Source: Cinnamomum chago (taxonomy: Eukaryota > Streptophyta > Magnoliopsida > Laurales > Lauraceae). From it: a stretch of 64,000 nt of DNA. The position numbers and the translations under genes are program-made. Shown here one piece after another: positions 37,201 to 49,419 of the stretch (position 1 is its first letter; every line of letters begins with the position of its first letter). The notes under the pieces are model-generated. The model ran no database searches and was not told the origin of the DNA. It saw only the letters and a program-made list of their open reading frames with translations. The stretch covers positions 124,345,501 through 124,409,500 of the forward strand of contig CP142451.1 of the NCBI GenBank assembly GCA_038049695.1, in the 5' to 3' direction.

Positions 37201-39015
37201 CATCAATCAGTGGGGAGTGGAATTTCAGTTTCCCTGCTATACTCTCTCTCTTGAAGGACAGCTTTTCCTGGGGTGAAATTATCATATATTGCACCTAGAG
37301 GCACTAAAATCCACACTTTGTTGAGTGGACTCAAAATTTCATCCTCTCAACATTTTGTGATTTGACCCTACATGGAAGAATTGTCATCAGCCTCACCACC
37401 TATCAACATACCAATTAATGTTTTTGCTGCCCTAGATAACACGTTGCCAACAGCCCATCCTGAACTAATAAATACACAGGTATGTTTAATCACGTGACCG
37501 GATACTGTGATGATTTATTAGGGCGAAATGTTCACTTGCTGCCAGCAATGGAAAATTGGACAGAACCATAGATGAGGCAAAAACAAAAAAAAAATCTCAA
37601 AGATTGAATTGAGGGCCCATGTGCTAATTCCTACAAAATTTCTATATGTTCTTAAGAAAAGAAGGGCTTTTACTGACAGATGAACTTTTACTGAAGGATG
37701 GAGATTCTGAAGGGATCATTATTTTTTATGGTTTAATTTCCTATGTGAATGATGGAAGATTTATTTGTATTGAAGCTTTCAAAGGTGATCATTGTTGCAA
37801 TCACCATGAGGTTATGGGTTCTAGTCATGTTACTAATGGAAAATAAAATTAGCAGTCCCCTTCTAGCTCTACACCACTGATCCTCTACTTTTAATCATAA
37901 GAAGTGTTCAAACTACATTTCAAACTAGGCAAAAGGATGGTGAACTATTTGTTTTCCCCTTTGAACTTGGATCCTTCACCATTCAAGTTTGAATTTCAAA
38001 GGCGTTTGTGTATAGCCCTTTGCAATGACTTTCCATATTTTCATGTCATTCTAATCCGTTTTTACATGTGTGGAGGGGATCTTGAAGCCTGACCTTAGTG
38101 GTTAGGATCTTGTTGCCGCGGAAGAAGAAACGCTCAACCGATCCTTCTGAGCTAATTATTTCCTCTCTATTGATACAATGGCATCATCTAAAAAGCATGA
38201 AAATTTTTGTTATTTCTCAAATTTTAAAAATAATTAAAAACCACAAGCCAATAAAATACTAGTAAAAATATTTTTATAGATTATCCTGTATTTTTCCTTG
38301 TTTATTCTGATTTTATCATGCTTTCTCAAAATATTTTCATTTTCTGGTGATACTCAGTAAAATCAAGAGACTGCCGTTAAAAGTAGATATCATAATATTT
38401 TAAAAGTAACTCTAATATACAGGGGCGAACCCAAAAAATAGAACTAGGGGGAGCAAATGAATATTATAAAAAGAAAATTTTAATAATTTAGGGGTCAAAA
38501 TAAAAAATTATAAAAAATTTAGTGGTAAAAAATAAAAATTTTAAAATTTGAGGGGCGGGCCTACATGTCGGTCCGCCCCTAGTGATATATGTGACAGTAT
38601 TCCACAGACCATCATTAATTGCTTGTATTGCTCAAGGATCACTTTGACAAAGATGCATAACCATCCAATTCATGTTATTAAAAAAAAAAAAAAAAAAAAC
38701 ATAAGGATGCCTGGCATAAAATGAAAGTGGAACTTGGATGGAGTCGATCAGCTGATCGGTTTTTCTACAGGGCCCATGGAAAGTGATATGGGGAAATTGG
38801 ATGGTCCAAATTAACAGACTGGAAATGCAACCTTGTACAATCACCTTATTGGATCATTTACTGATATTATACGTTCGATTTCTGTAATACTCAATTTCAT
38901 TAATGAGTCCCAAAAAGGAGGAGAGACAACAGCAGAGACAGTCAGCAAGGATACACCTGCCCTCTTGCTGTTGGCTGTGAAAATTGAAAAGTGCTTTTAA
39001 CATTCATTTTCAGGC
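34238..39015. other. Spacer upstream of the PSY-like gene
   Basis: No supported gene. Repeat-like phrases include 'gttccacatcgg' near 36365, a motif common in plant LTRs. Open frames of up to 123 codons (35064-35435) show no motif or neighbour support. Confidence 0.5.
35582..35661. repeat. 40-bp tandem duplication
   Basis: 'caaatgata' and the following 'ttgttggaagaagcaacata' occur at 35582 and 35622 with two or three differences. No gene context. Confidence 0.8.
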
Positions 39016-39022
39016 TATATAA
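39016..39022 (+). promoter_or_regulatory. TATA box of the PSY-like gene
   Basis: TATATAA lies 101 bp upstream of the ATG at 39117. Transcription is expected near 39046-39052, giving a leader of about 65-70 nt that starts in 'ctcaagacagtacaatc'. Spacing and sequence are typical of a plant TATA promoter. Confidence 0.65.
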
Positions 39023-39116
39023 ACACAATCCACCACCCTTATTCTCTCAAGACAGTACAATCAAAGGCTTTTTCTAAGTTATTTCTTAAGATCACAAACC
39101 CCTCTGTTTAGTCCAC

Positions 39117-39412
39117 ATGGAAAAGAAGGCAGTGCTTCAACTAGTGATGCTCTTGTTGGGTCTATCATATCTTATGTTCTCTGATGCTAGTATGATTTTG
39201 GATTCTATTCCTTTGATTTTTTTTTTATTTTTTTTCATGAATAGTTGATGGGTTTTGCTGCTCTGTGATAGTTATTCTGATGATTACTGAAATATGCCTT
39301 TTATTTTCTGACAGTAGAGATGTGATTCTTATATGGGATTGATATGCAGGGGTTCTTATATCAAGAAATCTTGACCCAGCAGGTGTAGAGATGGTGGATA
39401 TGATGGACCAGG

Positions 39413-39465
<53 letters not shown>

Positions 39466-39657
39466 TGTTCACATGTAGGCATTTGATATTGCTATTATGA
39501 GATTCTTAAAGTCTTTTATGGATTCCTGAACCAGATGAGCAACAGAAAGATGGTAATGGTAGAGTCTACAAAAGAGCATAAGGAGATCAAATTGAATGAC
39601 TACCCTGGATCTGGAGCAAACGACCGCCATGATCCAAAGATTCCAGGAAAAAGCTAA
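39117..39657 (+). CDS. PSY-like: PSY-type tyrosine-sulfated peptide precursor (3 exons)
   Basis: Coding exons are 39117-39189, 39350-39411 and 39535-39657, joined in phase 1 and phase 0 across GT-AG introns of 160 and 123 bp, giving 85 residues. Residues 1-24 form a signal peptide (MEKK, a Leu-rich core, likely cleavage after SDA). A Met/Glu/Lys-rich propeptide follows. The C terminus, DYPGSGANDRHDPKIPGKS (67-85), fits the PSY pattern D-Y-x4-A-N-x2-H-D-P-x2-P, as in Arabidopsis PSY1 (DYGDPSANPKHDP). Tyr68 next to Asp67 is the expected sulfation site. Known family role: secreted apoplastic peptide perceived by PSYR receptor kinases, balancing growth against stress. A TATA box (39016-39022) lies upstream and AATAAA (39784) lies 127 nt past the stop. 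Each exon is too short to stand out as an ORF, but the motif, signal peptide and frame-keeping joins make this a confident call. Confidence 0.88.
39416..39462. repeat. (CT)n microsatellite in intron 2 of the PSY-like gene
   Basis: An uninterrupted CT run of about 47 bp starts 4 bp after the donor GT at 39412. Its closeness to the splice site means length changes could affect splicing. It is a likely polymorphic marker. Confidence 0.95.
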
Positions 39658-39783
39658 ATCTCACAGAACTACAACTTTTGTCTCAGATTAGTTGATTTTT
39701 GTTTTTTGGCCTAGTTCTAGTTGTATATTGTCTATAGATTTCTAATCCAACATCAGCTGTGATGTTCTATGTCACTAATGTTC

Positions 39784-39789
39784 AATAAA
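39784..39789 (+). terminator. Poly(A) signal of the PSY-like gene
   Basis: AATAAA lies 127 nt after the stop codon of the PSY-like precursor in an AT-rich 3' region. Position and sequence suit a plant near-upstream polyadenylation element. Confidence 0.5.
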
Positions 39790-40429
39790 ATAAGTGAGAT
39801 TTCTATGCTCTTTACTTTTCGAACTAAAGATAGACACATACACAGAGAGGCCGATGATCTTCTTCGTTTGTGCATGGCCAAGCCCAAGTTTGTAAAACCG
39901 GCCCGAGTCAGCTATCAAGCTGACCCAAATCCACTTGCAGGCAAAAATGGCAGGCCAGGTCTAGCCCACTTTCTAAGCATAATTCAGGCTTCACCTACTG
40001 TGTTGGCCTCAGTGATCTGGTTAGGTTTCTCAGGTATGCTTGCATAGGTCCGGCTTATCTAGCTATAGGGTTAGAGTACTAGGCCCATTGATCCCAATTC
40101 TTCAGATCCTGGACTGTTGACATCTACTTATCATCCAATTATAATATTGCACTCGTTGATCACAGGAATTATCGTGAGAGGGTCCCCCCCCACACAAAAT
40201 CATGGTCTTACAAGATTGAAGTCTGTGGTAGGGTATAAACATTTCCTCATTCAACCAAAAATACAAGTGAAAGCTCCAAATACATACAAATGGTATGAAT
40301 AATATTTCAAAGTAAACACAGTTATCATTAATATAATTGAAGTTGACAAAAGATGAACAATTAAAACTTAGTTACATGGCTTCTAACAAAAACCTAGGCC
40401 AATCAAAATGAAATACAAACTATCCAAAA

Positions 40430-42850
40430 TAGATGAGGGCACTCGTGTGCTGGTTGGACGACTCAAACTATGTCGTTGGCAGACCACTCGTGATCGCCAT
40501 CAGGCTGATCTGTCTGAAGCTGAAGCGGCACTTCCTCCTCTTCTTCCTCAAAACTGAGTGGTTTGGTACCTATACACCATGCTTATGATCATCAGACTAT
40601 AAAAAGTTGGTAGGTAGATATACATGTAAACATAGATATGCAATATCAAAGCGAGTAAAGACAATGTGATCATATACATGTGAACATAGATATATACAAT
40701 ATCAAAGTGAGTAAAGACAATATGATCATGTAAAGTTTAATGAGAGGAATCTAAGCATGTAACCATGACTATCAATGACAATGAATAATAAGAGAAGATG
40801 TCCTCTCAAACTATCAAGAAGGGCGGTCAACATATGCCAATACACCATGAGAGAGTCCCATTGCCCTCCTGTCTCATATCGAGTGTGGTAGAGAATAGTA
40901 TGGAGTAATATTCTGCTAAATCAATTCATCAGATAAGAGACCCAGGACAATTCATCGGGTGGTCAATCCGGGACAATACATTAGGGGTGGTGTTACACCA
41001 GGACAATCAATAAATCGGGTGTGGCCACCCGGAATATAGACTTATACGATCTGCAATCATTCCATCAATCTATCAATACATATAGTAGGTACCCTTATGT
41101 GTTGGACGTTAACAGCTAAGTGGTGCCTGACACAAGAATCCTAAGACAACCAGTGAGGGCTGGGCTGGGCTCTTCCTACGTGAACAAGACTCTACAATTC
41201 ACGAGGGGACTACTTTTCATCAATCGTTCAATCAATCACTTACATCACTTCCATCCTTCCTTCCATCAATCAATTACAATTACCACAATGTAGTCCTCTT
41301 TGAGCCCTTACAATCAGGGCCACGTGGCCTCATCACGGCGTTCAATATAATACAATCAATGGGGGATCCTAAGTATGATCAATCTAGGTTCTCGATGTGA
41401 TCCCAACAATATAAATCTATTAAACATGCGCGAAGCATGTGGACATCAATTAAAAAATGGTACAAGTCGTTTCCGATCAATCAACAATCAAAGGGAATAA
41501 ACAATCAAATCCTAAGTCAATCATTGCCCTCTTCATACGAGACATCGCTACACGATCCAAGGAACGAGTGCGGTCTTTAATATCTGATCATTTTACTTTG
41601 GTGCATCATCATTTATTGGATATTGCATTGCCTCACTTCGTCCCCGGACCGAGGTAGTCCATACATTGTACATTGTCCAACGATTCGTAAGGGTACGTTA
41701 GCTCAGAACATCCCTCACTATATATGGTCCACCAATTGGTCTTCATTAGGGAGTACCAAGGGTTCCTAGTCTAAGCCAAAAAAAACCTACGAAAAAATCC
41801 CCTTCAAACAGAAATGCAGGTTCCCATAGGATTGCTCTATAGGATTCCTCAATCACTCTGTTTTCCAGAGAGCAAGACCATTTTCACGGCTTGCCGTGGC
41901 GTCACCGGAGAAGCCCAATAGAAATTTGAAAATGAATTGCATCAGGCAGCCTGGCTTCACAAAAGCCAAATCGAGTTTCATGGTTGACCATGAGCTCCTA
42001 GAAACAAAACCTCGGCCTGTTTTTGTTCATAAATAGGGGGAAAGTTCCCATTTGCTCCATGACCTGATAGCAAGCATAAATAGGGCCTAACCCTCTTCAT
42101 TTTTACAATGGACATCCAATCGATCAGCAAGCCATCAATCCCATTCAATTAATTATCCTAATCTAGAATTTACAGTTCAATAAATCAAACTCAACAATGG
42201 GTATCTATGCAATGTAATAATCATGCTAGAATCGTATTTAACAACATTCATATCATAGTAACACATATTATATCCACTTGCATTGGTTTGGTAAGCACCC
42301 AAAATCACAAGACCTAGCTCAAAGATGCCCAAAATTCCAAAACCTAGGAAAGCAAACAAATCAAACTAAATCAACGGAGAAGAAGGCCATGAGCTATCCT
42401 ATAGCATTTCTAAACTCACTAACCTTAGCTTCTAGGAAGAGAAGAGCTTACCTAGGGATGAAGGAAGTGGAGTGAGAGCTTGAAAAAGGGATGGTTGGAG
42501 TCGTGGGGTCTACGGAGAGATGATGTTGACGAAGATTGGAGGTGGGGGAGCATGTCCACGTGAGCAAGTACGTGGGAGAGGAGAAAAAGAAAAGGAGAAA
42601 GAGCACCTGAAGTGAAGTGAAGAAGGGGGCAATGGCACCGTCCTTATGATGGAGAATTGTTTTGGAAAAATTACAATTTGGTCCTTGGGGACCTCAGGTC
42701 GGGTTTCAAGGGGTTTGGCGAGCCGGGTCAATGCAGGTGGAGGGAAAAAGTCCGTGAAATTAGGTCATTTACCTAAGAGCGCCGAAAGCTCGAGAAATAG
42801 AAATTACAAAAAAATCATGCAACCTTTTTAAATATTGTGAACAATCTGCT
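40430..42850 (-). mobile_element. Probable LTR-retrotransposon-derived sequence
   Basis: This stretch is richer in GC and in CAATCAAT-type motifs than its surroundings and has no credible gene. On the minus strand it contains phrases typical of Ty3-type LTRs, such as 'ggaccaaattgtaattttt' next to 'ccttgaaacccgacct'. It includes a 54-bp tandem duplication at 40619. No partner LTR or clean ends were found, so this is tentative. Confidence 0.3.
40619..40735. repeat. 54-bp tandem duplication
   Basis: 'tatacatgtaaacatagata' with 'caatatcaaagcgagtaaag' at 40619 is followed by a close copy starting at 40673. It lies inside the probable LTR-derived stretch. Confidence 0.75.
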
Positions 42851-45800
42851 ACGGTACCTGAAGTGACTTCTCAGCTAAACTTCGCACACACGATCCTAAT
42901 TGTAAACTGGACCTGTTTAGCTTCTAAATGGATTAATTAGCTAATGATATAATTAAATAAGCTAATTACATCCTTGGGGTAGAGGAACCTTATACTTTAC
43001 ATCTTCTTTTTTAATCTACATCCAGAGTCAAATCCATTTCTACATTAGTTTCATGTGTTTTTCCATCCTTAATTTGATCTTTTTGCATCACCATGAAAAA
43101 CCACTCATATCCTAGGCAAAGTGGGCGGGGATTATCAGGGGTGCATTCAAAAATAGTCGTTCAATCCACTCCTGCACTCCCACTTTCTCTCTTTTTTTGG
43201 TTTTTTGTACTTTATACCTTCTTTTTTTTAATGAAATCTTTCGTTACCCTTCAAAAAATAAAGATTCATCACTCATCAATCGAATCCTCAGCTATTAGAG
43301 CCAGAGGCCTCATTCAACCATTAATGGACCATGGGGCATGCTTGGAGGGCTCACAGATGAAGGGGGGCTTACAGATTTATTGAAAGTTCCGGGCCACTCA
43401 ATGTGAGGCCATGAAATGAACATTAGTAACCAAAAAAAAAAAAAAAACATCTTTCCCGTAATGAGCTATTCCTTTCGTGGTCTTAAATGAGATGGATAGA
43501 AACTCCAGCAAACTTGAGATTTTGATTCATGCCTAATTTAAGTGGGTGTAATTTTTATCAACTGTGTCAATCGAAACTTTTTGTTATTGGGCAAAGTAAA
43601 ATCATAACAAAATGAACCAATTATCAGAATCGTTTTCCTTAGGCAGCTGCCTGCATCTCTATCAAATAATACATGTTTTAAAACTCAGTGAGTTAACCAT
43701 TGTCAGGTGAAATGACACATTGAGTAGGATGAGAATGGGTCCAGCAAAATACTTGAAGGATCCAGATTGAGGATAAAAAGAGTTGATCTTTGGATCCAAT
43801 ATCTGGCCCCAGTTTTAATCTTGGTTTAGGTTTTGTTTCATGCACTGTATAAACCCAAACATGAATCTAGACCTAAATCCAGGTTCATGGATTTATCACC
43901 TGAGGACCCAAATACACCATGAGGAAGAGTGAGGGTTGCCCAGTTTGTTGGAACTCCACCTCTTACTCAAATGACTAAGGATTACAATTCTTAGGTCTCT
44001 CCGTTGGATGTCCCGAGTCTCCTTTTTTTGCATGTGCAAGCCTTTTCTTCATGCTTGTACGGGTGGTCTTTTCTTTCCCTGTACAAGTGCTCCCTCCACT
44101 TTGTGTGGGTGTCTTCTTGCTTGTCACTTGTGGGTGCGCTCTACGATATGTGCGTGAAATGTATAAGCTCTTGTGAAACTCAGCCCCTTGGCTGGGGTAC
44201 CTGGAAAAAAAAAAGGAAAAATTTGAAGATAAACTTAATTTGAAAAAATTGTAGAGAATTTTATATTTTTTTGAAATATTCATTTTTTTTTTTACTATTT
44301 TGAAAATGAACCAAAAGAATTATACATTATATAATTTTCCCAAAAAATTTATGAGTACCAGAATTTTCAGGTCCAACTAGGCCATCTCTTAGCTTGAGAA
44401 ATGAGAAGGCTTTCAGGTCCAACTAGGCCATCTCTTAGCTTGAGAAGGCCTGGCCAGTGGGGCCCATTCACCCCATGACTTCGCACTTATTTATTTTACC
44501 GCCCCTTGAATTTGGGCATTGACCAAGAAATTTAGGCACTTATCAGACAAACTTTGCAATTTGAATTCAAGTTCAGATTCACTCTTGAATTGGATGTTTA
44601 GATTTGATTTTGATTTCAATTTTGTTCTCCTCTATACATGTGCAAAAGGCATCTCAAACCTTTTATGGTATTAGGCACACTCAGCAATTTTGAATTCAAA
44701 ATGCTAAGTTTTCATAATTACAACCAACAGATCTAATGGCTTGGATGTAGACTGTACACATCTTTGGGCTTCTTAATCAAATGGCATTTCAGATAACTTG
44801 TACCCAAGTCATATCTGGGTGCTAATATCTAAGTGCTGATTCATCTTGTTTCAAGCAAGGTGTCTCTATGGGTTGAGATGAAACCTAACACACCTCTACC
44901 CAGTTCAAGCAACATATAGACTTCAAGTGTGATGATGGTGTTCTGGGCTTGAGATATCAGCTAAGTTGGTCTTGGACTGAGGTTCACATTTTGAGAGTGT
45001 TTTACCCGCAAATTTTTCCCCGGATCTAATCAGGCCAGTTAGACTTTTACATCTGGAATATGTCCCATCTTGATTTGAGAATGAATGAAGATCTTTTGTC
45101 CCTTAAGTATGATTTCTACTTTCAAAGCTAATCTATTCCATTAAGTCGAGACATCCATTCCATTGCTTTTAATGAGATAGCTAACAACATCCAATGACTT
45201 CTGATTTTTTCAGATTGTTAAATCTTGAAGTTGTTCGGTATCTGATGGGCAAGTGGGCCCATAAATCTAATGAGTATCCTATTACATTTGTAAGTTACTT
45301 TACAAGGAACCTTGAATAAATTTGTAATTATTTTCTATCACTGAAATGAATTAAATCACTTCTTAATGATGATGTTCATTAGTTGGATACTGATGGGACT
45401 CTTCCTGAATTGAAGGGATTAGGGCATTCAATTTCCATGGCAGTGTTTGCTTACAAAGGGAAATGTAGGATTGTCTACTGTAGCCATCTTTGACTTTCTT
45501 TCTTTTGGAGACATGAGCTAATGCATAAGACTATCTTTTCCATCCTCATGGGGTTTCAACTTTCAGCAGAAAACTTTTCAACCTCCCATTTGAATTTTAG
45601 GTCTCAATTGGAAACGCCTAAATAGGATCTGATTCCCATCAAGAACTTGCCCATAAATAAATATATTTATTTTCTAATTAGAAGAATCTACATAAGTTTC
45701 ATTTGAAATGCAATTTAAATCTTTACCTTTAAATTTCCTAATTCTGTTGCTTTATGTTCTAACTTTTCTCTGATGTAATGAATATGTGTATAATTTTTAA

Positions 45801-45970
45801 ATTTAAGTTGACTTAGCTGACTAGGCCCAGCTAAAACACCATCAAGCCAGGCCGGTCACCCTGATTTCATCCAAACTCATTCAAACCAGGTTGAACCCAA
45901 CGAATCACCAAGATATATATGACCCGGTTGAGTCAACTCAGCCAAGTTTCTTACCAACTTGATGGGTGTA
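42851..45970. other. Spacer without a supported gene
   Basis: AT-rich, with the 45-bp duplication at 44367 and poly(A)/poly(T) tracts. The overlapping open frames at 43975-44283 on both strands look random. Confidence 0.5.
44367..44448. repeat. 45-bp tandem duplication
   Basis: 'ttcaggtccaactaggccat' and 'ctcttagcttgagaa' occur at 44367 and again, unchanged, at 44412. Being identical over about 36 bp, it is recent. Confidence 0.85.
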
Positions 45971-45978
45971 AAAAGTAC

Positions 45979-46676
45979 TAGGGATGCACAAAAAATCCGG
46001 TATCACCGCAAAACCGAACCGACCAGACCGAACCGGGCGGTTCGGATCGGTTTATAGTGGATCGGTTCGGTTAACGGTTTGAAAATCATAAAAACCGCTT
46101 ACATTGGTCGGTTATTGGTTTGAGCCCACGGTTATCCGCTTAAACCGAACCGACCGTATGCGGTAATTTAAATATTATTTTTTTACTATTTTAGCCTTAG
46201 GATTTCATTTTTTACTACTTTCATAGTTAGAGTCGACAACTCCATTCTCACATAAATTCAATTGCGAGCACTACCTCAGAGGGCATCATGTGGAATGAAT
46301 GTTTCACTACAAGTTGGTTATTGATTTTTTTTTTGTGCGTGTGTTTAGTCCAAACTCCTTTTTTTTAGTAGAACTATTTTTTATATGCATTTAGTCCAGT
46401 ATGGATTGTTGGATTTTTATGTTTGCACCAAACATTGGAACAAATGCAAAGGATGGGGTATCATCATTTTAAAATTTCCAATGTCTAATTTTCAAAAAAA
46501 TGAAATAAAAAACAACGGTTTAACCGACCGAACCGAACCGAACCGTTTGGTTTGGTTTGGTTTGGCTTAAACCCTCTCCATCGTCGGATTGGATTGGTTA
46601 ATTGAAAAACCGACAAGTTCGGTTTGGTTATTGGTTTTAGTATTAAACTGATCCGAACCGCCCATGTGCAGCACTA
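45979..46676. mobile_element. hAT-like MITE with 8-bp target duplication
   Basis: Left end TAGGGATGCACA and right end (reverse complement) TAGTGCTGCACATGG form imperfect inverted repeats. Flanks are aaaagtac (45971-45978) and aaaaatac (46677-46684), an 8-bp duplication with one change, as expected for hAT. Dense CCGAA motifs near the left end and 46520-46660 (also as GGTTT on the other strand) are subterminal repeats. Non-coding. Confidence 0.75.
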
Positions 46677-48004
46677 AAAAATACGCTCATATTTGACTGT
46701 TGTTATATTTATACAACCCCAAACGTATGTAATAAGGATAAATCTGAAGAAGTGTAATTTATCTAAGGATTTGGCCCATGGTAGATTGAAATATGGAAAG
46801 GAAATTTAGGTAGTTAACCCAACATGATTGGGCCAGGACATTGATGATGATGACATGATTGGTGTTCCATGTTTCCGACTTTATAAAGTCTCAACCTAGT
46901 CAACTGTTTGATACCTAACCTAGGCCGTGCACATGGGTGCCTTCAGAGGTCTCAGCAAGAGGGCTATTTGAGAATTAGATAAAAGCCAGGTTTTGGTGCC
47001 TTTAGCAGTTGCCTGCTCATATAAAACATATGATCATATATTTGATGCCATTTCTTTTCATGTGATCTATACTTTAAGTAACCTATTTAAACCATGGGAT
47101 GGTAACAGAGACCAAAACCACTTGATTTCTTACTGAGGTAAACAAAACCCAAATGCCTCCTTTTACCTCTTGGGCTTGAAGGTTCCAAAAGTGGATTGGA
47201 GATGGTTTATGGCCTTTGGTTGAAAAGCTATGTTGTGTGGTTGAAAAGCTCTGTTGGGATTGTTAAATGTGAAGACAAATGAATGCAGTCATGTGCCACT
47301 CAGTTGATGGGAGGGTACCCCACCCACCAAGGTCTCCATCACTACTTCAACCACTTCTAACAATTTTCTCCTTTATTTTCCTTCCACCTATCTCAACCTT
47401 TTATTGCTCTTTCATTAAGACTCATGAAGCATGACTCATGAGGAGGACCTTGGCATCACTTACGGGCCCACCAGGACCTAAGATTGTTGACCCTCACACC
47501 GCCCTAATGTCTTGATAAAGACCAATAAAGAAAAAAAAAAATGAAAGAACAAAAATGCATGTAGAAGGGCATGTTTGGAACGCATGGTCACTAGCTCTTT
47601 CAGAGCACGTTTGTGTAAAAACTTTTTTAATAGAGAGGAATAAATTTTTCGGGTCTGTTTACAAGTAAAATGAAGTGAAGTAAAGCTTCAAATGATGAAA
47701 GAATAAAATATAAGTTTTGACTTTTTGTATAAAAAGTGGGTGTTTTTACTTCTTTTAGTGTAGAAAGGAGGTCACCCTCTATCAGAAAAATGAATGTTTT
47801 ACTTCACTCCACTTTATTATAGTGAAGTTTCCAAACAAGGTGTAAAAGAAACATTTCTTTCATACGTGGGAGTGTGCCTTACTATTATAACATCTGCTCA
47901 TTTTTTTTTTTTTTTTAAATCCTCCTTATATATATATTTTTTATGCCAAAATCACATTAAAATTAAGAGGAAAAAGCAAGTAATGGACCGCTTGCCTACG
48001 GGCC

Positions 48005-48314
48005 TAGGGATGTTCATGACCTCCAAATCAAGTTAAGCCAGATCAAAGCTTGTCAAGCCCAACTCACTTGGGTACGTTCAAGGGTTCAAATTGCAGGCTA
48101 GGCCTAGCCTATTTACAAGATATATACACTTATGTCAAATATGTCAGATTGGGCCCTATAGACGGTGTAGTTCTAGGCCCAGACACAGCCCATTTTATAA
48201 CCTGGGTTAAAATTAGGCTGAAGTACAACCCGCAAACCTAAAAATAGTTGAAATCTAGCATAACATGGGTTGACCACAATGCAGACATGGGCACACTCAG
48301 TCATGAGCACCCTA
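48005..48314. mobile_element. Short hAT-like MITE
   Basis: Left end TAGGGATGTTCATGAC matches the reverse complement of the right end, TAGGGTGCTCATGAC, over about 15 bp. The 310-bp inside is made of 'gcctagcc', 'ggccca' and similar motifs. It has no coding capacity and no clear target duplication. Confidence 0.6.
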
Positions 48315-49202
48315 ACACCTACTAGTGTAATTAGTAGAAGTTGTAAAGTCCTCTAGGTCGAGGTAAGGTAGTTAGGTTCAAACCTTGGTTGGAATAAGAA
48401 AAAATCAGCCAGTAATACTCTTGCTTAAATTAGGGTGGATGGGTTGATTTAGGAGAGTCTTTTAAGTAGTTTAGTATGATTTTTGTCAGTAGAAATAGCA
48501 CAAAGAAGAAATCAATGATGTAAAATAAAAAAATGGATCATAACATACTTGGTGGTTTGGACAGTTTAAATTAAAGGATTTTGATCATACGGCTCCAAGG
48601 CCAACATCTTATAGAGTTGTTCATACAACAAATGTACAATATTGTATGAAGGTAGGATGCAAGGTGTGATTTGTGCTCACGGTCCTATGATATCGCATGG
48701 GATTTATTTAATTTCATTTGACGAAAAAGTGTTTGGTCTTAGAACTGGCGGGCAGCCATATTAGCAAAATCCCTAAATTAAAACTAGTTTTTGGCTGAGG
48801 CCAAACCATTTAATATCAGTGGTGAAATGTACTTACCAAATCTAAAACTTGCTATGATTGGAGTCGTCAAGAAATCCATTTCATAAAGGTCGAATTCTCA
48901 TATGAGGAAAAGAGGTGCTCACTAAAATAAGAAAATTAGATAAACCCCCCCTGCACATGTAAACCATGTCTATTGTTGTATATGCATACATGATAAAATA
49001 AACTCCACTATCCCTTTTGATGTTATTCAAAGTCTCATAGAATAGGAGAACACAATGTTATAGATAAAGAATAAAAAACTAAAGTACTTACTTTCTTTAA
49101 AATCAAAGTTTTAAAAAGTTATTTCATAAATAACCTTTAATATCGAACTCTAAAAAACAAAATGAACCGCTAACAAAAATTTTAATTTAATATGATATGA
49201 AA

Positions 49203-49419
49203 CTCTAAATGTTTGGCGGAGTGGTCAAGACCATGGTTCCTCCTTCTTTTAGAGTTAGAGGTCTCGGTATCGACCATTGGTTTCCATTCTTTAGGACTCG
49301 AAGGTTAAGTCCACTAGTGCTACCGCCTTGTGGCTACAGGGGTGTTTACCTAGCTGCCCTATGGGTTCGAAAAAATTAATCAAGCCTACGGAGTTAGGAA
49401 GTCACCGACAAAAAAAAAT
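49203..49419 (+). mobile_element. tRNA-derived SINE
   Basis: An A box (TTGGCGGAGTGGTCAAGACC, 49212 on) and a degenerate B box (GGTCTCGGTATCGACC) about 55 bp later look like a tRNA-derived head. A GC-richer body follows (ctgccctatgggttcg), ending in an A-run at 49409-49419. The anticodon arm does not fold as an intact tRNA. Layout resembles plant Au-like SINEs; family name not certain. Confidence 0.55.

Noticed and set aside
48335-48400. Possible SINE (B box-like GGTTCAAACC)
   Set aside because: No A box at the expected distance and no clear tail.
49203-49290. tRNA-Ser/Leu-like gene
   Set aside because: A-box and B-box-like motifs are present, but the arms do not fold and the body continues into a SINE with an A tail.
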